Source of the DNA: Mixia osmundae IAM 14324
Lineage: Eukaryota > Basidiomycota > Mixiomycetes > Mixiales > Mixiaceae
Length of the DNA: 64,000 nucleotides
Reading direction: 5' to 3'
Assembly: GCF_000708205.1 (NCBI RefSeq)
Contig: NW_014575562.1
Location: 63,616-127,615, forward strand
Of the stretch, positions 58,074 through 64,000 are shown piece after piece. The number at the start of each line of letters is the position of its first letter. Position 1 is the first letter of the stretch. A program made the position numbers and the translations under genes. A model generated the notes under the pieces. It was not told the origin of the DNA, searched no databases, and was given only the letters and a program-made list of their open reading frames with translations.

Positions 58074-58809
58074 TGAGCTATGGCGCAAGCGTGATCGTCT
58101 CTCGGAGATCAGGCCAGTCAGCACGATCTCGCCCAAAAGTCAGGGTCGCAGCCAGAGAAGTCTCATCATCGTCATGGGTGTCTCTGGATCTGGGTATGCT
58201 TGATTGCATGCATCTACTTCCACGGCTGACGAGCGGGCAGGAAATCGACAATCGGCAGGGGCATAGCAAATGAGCTCAAAGCGACCTTTATCGATGGCGA
58301 CGATCTGCACTCGCCGGAGCATGTAAAGAAAATGGCGAATGGCCAGCCGCTGACAGACGAGGATCGATTACCTTGGCTGCACAAGATCCGCGAGACCGCC
58401 AGCCAGGTATTGGGTGAAGCATCGCATCAGTCTCTTGTTTGCATCGCATGCTCTGCTCTCAAGCAATCGTATCGTGACATTTTACGCGGAAGCGCCGACG
58501 AGCATCCTATCGATCTCAAGACGTACTTTGTCTATTGTGTGTCAAGCTGGCCATGTGCGCTCTGTGCTGATGGCATACGTAGGCAAAGGCAGTCAAGCGC
58601 TTCTCCAGGAGCGCATCAGCAAAAGAGAGGGCCACTTCATGCATGCCCACATGCTTCAAAGTCAACTCGATACGCTCGAGGAGCCGAGTGCAAACGAAGA
58701 CGAGACTCATGGCGTCGTCATCGTCGACATTGATCAATCGCCCGAGGCCATCACGACCGCAGCCGTCTCGCAAATTGTGGCCCTGCTCGATCTAAAACAA
58801 TCTTTGTAA
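58060..58809 (+). CDS. Gluconokinase
   Basis: This makes 6-phosphogluconate from gluconate and ATP. The P-loop IIVMGVSGSGKSTIGRGIAN is split by an intron inside GSG-K. Then come LKATFIDGDDLHSPEHVKKM, ANGQPLTDEDRLPWLHKIRE, LVCIACSALKQSYRDILRG and LKGSQALLQERISKREGHFM with HAHMLQSQLDTLEEP, all diagnostic. The end is VSQIVALLDLKQSL. The N-terminal 45 residues from ATG 58060 (MAERDELWRKRDRLSEI) are extra relative to bacterial enzymes. Translation could instead start closer to MGVSGSG. Confidence 0.92.
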
Positions 58810-58878
58810 CTTGTACAAGGGCTAGCAGATGTAACAGGCTTGTATTTCGTGACGAGATGTGGATGTAGGAGAGCAGGC

Positions 58879-60130
58879 TCAGGCGATTCCGCGTGATTTG
58901 CGGTATTCGCCGTCGGCCTGGACGGAAGCCTCGTCGAGGCTGGCAGTGATACCTTGGAGCACCTTTGCTGCTTGTTCGTGGTAGCTCTGTTGCGCCTTGG
59001 CTAGCGCTGCAATGTTCTTGATTGGCTCCGGCTGGTGCATAGGTCAGCTTTGATCGAGTCGGGAGGACTGTGGGGACTCACGTTGGCGAGTAAGGAGGCC
59101 ATGATACCAATGGCTTGCTCTGTCTCTGTGACCAGTCGCTCCTAGATAGCAAACCGAGATGAGCTCGAGGTGCAACGCTGAACGAGAACAGGCCTGCCTC
59201 TGCAGCCTCGACTTCGAGACGAGCCTGTTCTTGCTTGGCAGCAGATGCATTCTTGAGCTTGGTACGGCAGGTATCGAGATAGAGTCTCGCAGTCTTGACG
59301 CTCTGGCGGGCTTTCATTGCGGCGTTGATGGCAGAATTGAGGGTCGCGCTCCAGGGATTGTTGAACTCTGCACGGATGAGCGCATCCTGGTCGAGTCTGA
59401 GCTGCCCGACTTTGTCCTGAGCGACTGCGTAGGTCTGCAGGACTGATCCGAGTTGGTCGGGCTGTGAAGACTTTGACGTCAGTTCGAGCGCGCCTACAGC
59501 GCCATCGTCATGAGCCATATGCCAGGAGGCCCTGAGGCTGGAAGAGACAGACTGTTTGCAGAGGCGCGTGACAGAGCGTGGGAGAGCGTCTTGTGTTGCT
59601 CTGGAGCCTTGTCGGTGACGGTGGGGGCGGGCAAGTTGGTGCCTGCAAGGGCTCGTCAGTGAGCAAGGCAGGAGCGCGTAGGTAGGTAGTCGGCTCAGGA
59701 GCTTGCTTACCTTTGGCGGCTACGGCGGCCCAAGAGGTCAGGGAGTGAGAGACGAGGGCGAACCCTTCTGTGAGACTCTCGTTGATCTGGGTAGGATAAT
59801 CGTACGTCTCTGTCTCGTACTGCGATGCACGCTCCCAGACTCAGCAAGTGGGCAGTGAATGCAAGCAGTGCAGGCACGGACAGCTTTAGTGATCTTGAGC
59901 AGAGAGAGATGCGTCGCCCTCAATGCATCGACCTTGCGCTCGAGCGTCTTGTACTCCTCGGGCAGCTCGGTCACGCCGTCCTCTTCGAGCTGGCCCGTCG
60001 TCTCCCTCACCTGCTGGGAGAAGGTCGCGAACTGCTTGTTGAGCTTCTCTGTGGTGTTGGAGAGATCGACGTTCTTGAGACCGGAGGTGAGCGAGGTGAG
60101 ATTGCCTTGGAAGGCTTTCCAGGATGACAT
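58879..60130 (-). CDS. BAR-domain protein, Gvp36-like
   Basis: This resembles yeast Gvp36, a Golgi and vesicle BAR protein with roles in endocytosis. The N-terminus MSSWKAFQGNLTSLTSGLKN is followed by LNKQFATFSQQVRETTGQLE, then VTELPEEYKTLERKVDALRA, THLSLLKITKAYETETYDYP and a SHSLTSWAAVAAK segment. The helical arm continues DKVGQLRLDQDALIRAEFNN with PW, ARQSVKTARLYLDTCRTKLK and TETEQAIGIMASLLANPEP. The end is YRKSRGIA at 58879. An amphipathic start plus long helices fit membrane bending. Four introns. It converges with gluconokinase, 69 bases apart. Confidence 0.82.
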
Positions 60131-60338
60131 GCTTGCTTCACTCGGCCAGTCTGACGTGGATGCGCTCCCTCCCAATTTCACAGCGCGAAGGGCAAAAGAC
60201 GCGACGGTCCGCTTTCCGAAGCGTTCAGCGCTCAGCTTCAGGATGACGTGCAGGCAGATTTTTCGAGATGACAACATTCCGCCCGTCTGGCATTCTAGTG
60301 TGACTGCACGGCCAAGTCTCGCCGGTGAACAGATCTCC

Positions 60339-61600
60339 CTACAGAGGCAATACGATCTGCGCAATCTTGATGGCGTTGGCGACGACGCCCATGGCGGTGA
60401 CGGCGGCACCTGCACCCGCGCCTTGGATGATGAGCGGGTTTGGGCTGTATCGCTTGGTGGTGAAGGAGATGATGTTGTCGGATCCCGAGAGCGATGAAGC
60501 AAAGGGATGATCGAAAGGATATCTGCCCCATCGTCTCAGATGTCAGCCACAGCAAGCGAGGCTGACAGGAGAACAAACGAGCCTCTCTAGGCCTGCTTTG
60601 ATATGACCCGACTGTGGATCGAGGACGCCGACGTAGCGCAGAACGCAGCCGGCTTGTGCTGCTTCCTTGTTTTGCTTGGCAAAGTCGGCATCGAAGTCGG
60701 GCAGCTTCTGCACAAAGTCTGAGCCGTCCTGTATGTCTTGCAGAGCTGCAGGAACGAGCGACTGGGTAGGGACGGAGAGGAATCCCTCTTTGAGCAGATC
60801 AGAGTTTGACAGGCTGGGAATCATTCTTGCTAGGATGGTGAGCTTTCGGGCTACGTCTGATCCATTGAGATCGTCGCCCGGATGCGGCTCGGTGTAACCT
60901 GCTTCTTTGGCACCCCTGAGGATCTGACTGAATGGCGTCGTCGTCGTCGTCGTCGTCGTCGTCGGCTTGGGTTGACTGTACTCGTTGAAGAGGAAAGAGA
61001 GTGTGCCTGAGAGGACGCCTTCGATCTTGAGGATGGTGTCGCCGGTGTTGATGAGGTCATCGAGTGTAGAGATGATGGGCAGACCCGCGCCCACTGTTGC
61101 CTCTCGTAGCACGATCGCCTTGGACTGCGTGGCAGCTCTGAAGATGTCGGCGTACAGCGTTGCACTGGACGAGAATGCCTTCTTGCTGGGCGTGACGAGA
61201 TGGATGCCCGCACCGACGAGGGTCGGGTACAGATTGGCGACGTCTTGCGACGAAGTATTGTCGACGAAAAGGTACTTGCCTCGCGAGCCCTCTGCGAGTT
61301 CGACGATTTCTTCAATCACCTTGCTCAGGCTCAGCCCGTGAGGCTCTGTCTTGCTGAGCTGGGAGAGCGCGTCCTCTGCTGTGCCTGTGAGCCCGGCTGC
61401 GACATGGAGGCGTTGCTTCGAGTTGGCCAGCCAGACGATTGAGAATTGGGATGCAAGATGGGTTGGTAAGTCGCTGAGCAGCTGATGGATGACCTGTTTT
61501 CCGACCAGGCCCACACCCACTGCAACCGGCAATCAGCTGAGGTCCCATTCGGTCCCTGAGGAAGCTTACGGACGAGCACTTGCAGTTTCTGGGAACTCAT
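60339..61600 (-). CDS. HOM6: Homoserine dehydrogenase
   Basis: This reduces aspartate semialdehyde to homoserine in the threonine/methionine pathway. The start MSSQKLQVLV is spliced to the nucleotide loop GVGLVGKQVIHQLLSDLP. Blocks follow: YLFVDNTSSQDVANLYPTLV, IHLVTPSKKAFSSSATLYAD, VLREATVGAGLPIISTLDDL and KIEGVLSGTLSFLFNEYSQP. GYTEPHPGDDLNGSDVARKL holds the catalytic Asp and Lys. The last exon gives PFASLSGSDNIISFTTKRYS and ends NAIKIAQIVLPL. A run of nine threonines (near 60935-60961) interrupts a normally short loop. The start at 61600 lies 131 bases from NOG2. Confidence 0.94.
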
Positions 61601-61731
61601 CTTGCTGGCACAGGACCGACCGTCGTCATTTTTGATTACGCGTCCGCTCGAATCAGATGAATACGCTCAGCGCACCCGCCAGAGAATTTTCTCAGGCGAA
61701 CCCCTCGTCGACCGTTCGACCGCCTTGCACG

Positions 61732-64000
61732 ATGGCGGGCATCAGCAAAGCTCGCCAGACGGCCCAGCACACCAAAGGCGAGAACCACTACCGAGATGGG
61801 AAGAAGGTGCGACAGCTCAAGATGCTCTCGTCCGGCCACAAAGCGATCAGAGATAAAGACGGCAAGATCCTCAAAGCTGCGCCTTTCCAGAGCAAGGAAG
61901 TCACCCCGGGCCGGGTACAGCCCGACCGACGATGGTTCGGCAACACACGTGTCATCTCACAGACTGCGCTCGATCACTTCAGGACGAGCTTGGGCGCAAG
62001 GCAGAATGACCCCTTTGCGGTCGTGCTCAAGCAGAACAAACTGCCTCTCTCGCTCTTGCAAGAGTCTACAAAGGTACGCCGTTCCCTCTCACAGCTTCGT
62101 GTAGCCTGGTCTGACAGCATGAGCAGGTCACCCGGCCCGATCTCGCAGTGGCAGAGCCATTTGCAGACACGTTCGGACCCAAGTCACAGCGTAAACGGCC
62201 ACGCTTAGACGCCGCCAACTTTGAAGAGATGCTAGGCGCCAGTCAGGCACACAATCAGCGCGACTCGGACGCACAGGAAGCACTCCATGTCGCAGCAGAA
62301 GAGGCTCACGCCAAAGGAGACGACCCTGTCTTGCCCGCCGATGATGCCAACGATGCGCCACTCGACAAGATCATGTCCGCCGGTACTTCCAAACGCATCT
62401 GGGGCGAACTCTACAAGGTCATCGACTCCTCCGACGTCATCCTCCACGTCCTCGACGCCCGGGATCCGCTCGGGACACGTTGCGAGTCTGTCGAGAAGTA
62501 CCTCGCCAAGGAAAAGCGAGGCAAGAAAGTTGTCTACATCCTCAACAAAGTCGATCTCATCCCTGGCTGGGCAGCTGTAAGTCTTCCCCTGCATTCCACC
62601 TCCCTCCTCTCCTGCTCCTTCGACGCTCGCCCGCAAAACCCACAAACAGTCAGGTTGCCCACGGAGAACCGAGAGCGGGACTTCTTTCGCGAGAAAGATC
62701 CCCAGCGAGGATTTCATTACCCATTGTGGAACGACCGTTACGTCTGTGGAAGATCGAACGACACAATGCTGCGGAAAGTGGAGAAGATTCACGAGCAACG
62801 TGCCTCGAGAGAGGTCGCTCGGCCGCCGAAAGACGGATGGATCGACTCCTAGTTACGCACTGTACAACGCTTCTCTCGCTATCTCTCGCCTCTCTCAGAC
62901 CGTAGAGAGTATCGAGCTGATGGGCGAGACAGGCGCGATGGGTCAAGTATCTATCACAGTTTCACCCGACAATCGCTTTCCACGCTTCAATCACCAATTC
63001 GTTCGGCAAGGGCTCTCTCATCACTTTGCTCCGACAATTCTCGGTGCTCTTCTCCGACAAGAAGCAGATCTCCGTCGGCTTTGTGGGCTATCCCAATGTA
63101 GGCAAGAGCAGCATCATCAACACACTCAAGAGGAAGAAGGTCTGTAACGTCGCGCCCATTCCTGGTGAGACAAAAGTTTGGCAATACATCACCCTCATGC
63201 GGAGGCTCTACCTCATCGATTGTCCGGGTATCGTGCCACCTTCTTCGCGAGATTCGGAAACGCAAAAGGTCCTCAAAGGCGTCGTCAGAGTCGAGCATCT
63301 CTCGAGCCCGTCTGACCACCTGCCGCCTCTGCTCGAGAGGGTCAGACCCGAGTATATCACTCGAACGTACGGCGTGAAAGGTTGGAAGGATCCGGATCAG
63401 TTCCTTGCCATGCTGGCCAAGAAGCGAGGCAAGCTCGGTCCTGGCGGTGAGCCAGAACTGGACACAGTTGCAAAGATCGTTCTCAACGTCAGTCCTGCCA
63501 TCCTTCGAGAGCATGCACGTGTCTGATAACGTTCGTAGGACTGGATAAGAGGGAAGATCCCCTACTTTGTCCGACCGCCCGATACGGACGGATTCCTTGC
63601 CGCTCAACAGGAGAGCGCGGAGCAAGACCAGATCGAGCAAGCCAAGCAAGTGGGAATGGGCAAGCTCAGAGGCGTTACCCAACCGCTCCATCAGATCGTG
63701 AGGAGCAATGCCTTCCTCGCCGAGGACGAACAAAGTGGCGCGATTGCAGCCGAGGCTGTCGACGATGACGCTCCCACAGATTCGAGCCCGGCGGCAGTCC
63801 CAGATGACGAAGCGGAAGCCGCGATAGAGGAAGAGGTCAGCTCGGATGACGAGGAGGATGGCGAGGCCGCAACAAGCAGCGAAGATGAGACGGGCGCGAT
63901 CGACAGCGGCTCAGAAGGCGAGCTGACTTGGGACGACCTCGTTGGCAGCAAGCCCGCGCCTGAGGTCAAAGCAGAACAAGCCCTCGTCGACTCAGATGAC
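61732..64000 (+). CDS. NOG2: Nucleolar GTPase Nog2/Nug2 (C-terminus beyond window)
   Basis: This is a circularly permuted GTPase for 60S maturation and export. The start [20 protein letters not shown] is chosen over the ATG at 61657. The order of motifs is permuted: [20 protein letters not shown] (G5), [13 protein letters not shown] (G4), [18 protein letters not shown] (G1), [17 protein letters not shown] (G2) and [15 protein letters not shown] (G3). Then come [20 protein letters not shown] and [19 protein letters not shown]. The acidic tail is still open at 64000. The 356-base intron at 62577-62932 is far longer than its neighbours. Confidence 0.94.
62577..62932 (+). ncRNA. Long NOG2 intron, candidate snoRNA host
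   Basis: The intron starts GTAAGT after PGWAA and ends CGAGACAG before [10 protein letters not shown]. At 356 bases it is about seven times the usual size here. The budding yeast NOG2 intron encodes the H/ACA snoRNA snR191 (established knowledge), so this intron may host a counterpart. Compatible but weak elements are ACACAA at 62761 (H-box pattern) and ACA at 62864. No C/D boxes were seen. I could not fold it or test rRNA complementarity. Confidence 0.25.

Overview
This window looks like a compact, intron-rich fungal genome, most likely a basidiomycete. Genes lie roughly 100-400 bases apart, introns are mostly about 40-65 bases, and there is a full set of fungal housekeeping genes (ERG3-type sterol desaturase, NADP glutamate dehydrogenase, HOM6, Rxt3, GVP36). 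The small compact genome and clusters of secreted proteins recall Pucciniomycotina such as Mixia, but that placement is only a guess. No plasmid, virus, retroelement, CRISPR or tRNA signal was recognised. All multi-exon coordinates are spans read by eye from splice motifs and homology.

Left part (1-16764): an accessory region. It holds five of six members of a newly recognised secreted family (called B here), with a PW-x(4,6)-CC motif and a later C-P motif. Two intact and one decayed copy of a two-domain basic protein family (P) lie at 2.4-6.5 kb. There is a multi-pass membrane protein, a singleton secreted protein with an in-frame TGA, and an inverted pair of secreted paralogs (C) on either side of the ESCRT-II gene VPS25.

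17.1-22.7 kb: DNAJC8/SPF31-like, proteasome beta-2, an unrecognised 680-residue protein and ribosomal protein S18.

22.8-31.9 kb: a second accessory island. It has one more B gene, a small Cys-rich secreted protein, then eight same-strand copies plus one relic exon of a prepro-type secreted family (A). Seven of the eight carry a dibasic Kex2-like site after the signal peptide, and all end in a Cys.

32-64 kb: ordinary housekeeping genes. In order they are SLM1-like, a small conserved protein, TAN1, ERG3, a 48-residue secreted peptide, NAD(P)HX epimerase, RXT3, RPL11, SmB, TXNDC17-like, RMI1, NADP-GDH, a RasGAP, SMC2, KSH1, an HD-domain phosphatase, gluconokinase, GVP36-like, HOM6 and NOG2 (cut by the window end). 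Many are head-to-head pairs sharing about 100-205 bases. Four genes appear to have a first coding exon that is only the ATG, and at least three introns are GC-AG. NOG2 has a 356-base intron in a gene that hosts a snoRNA in budding yeast.
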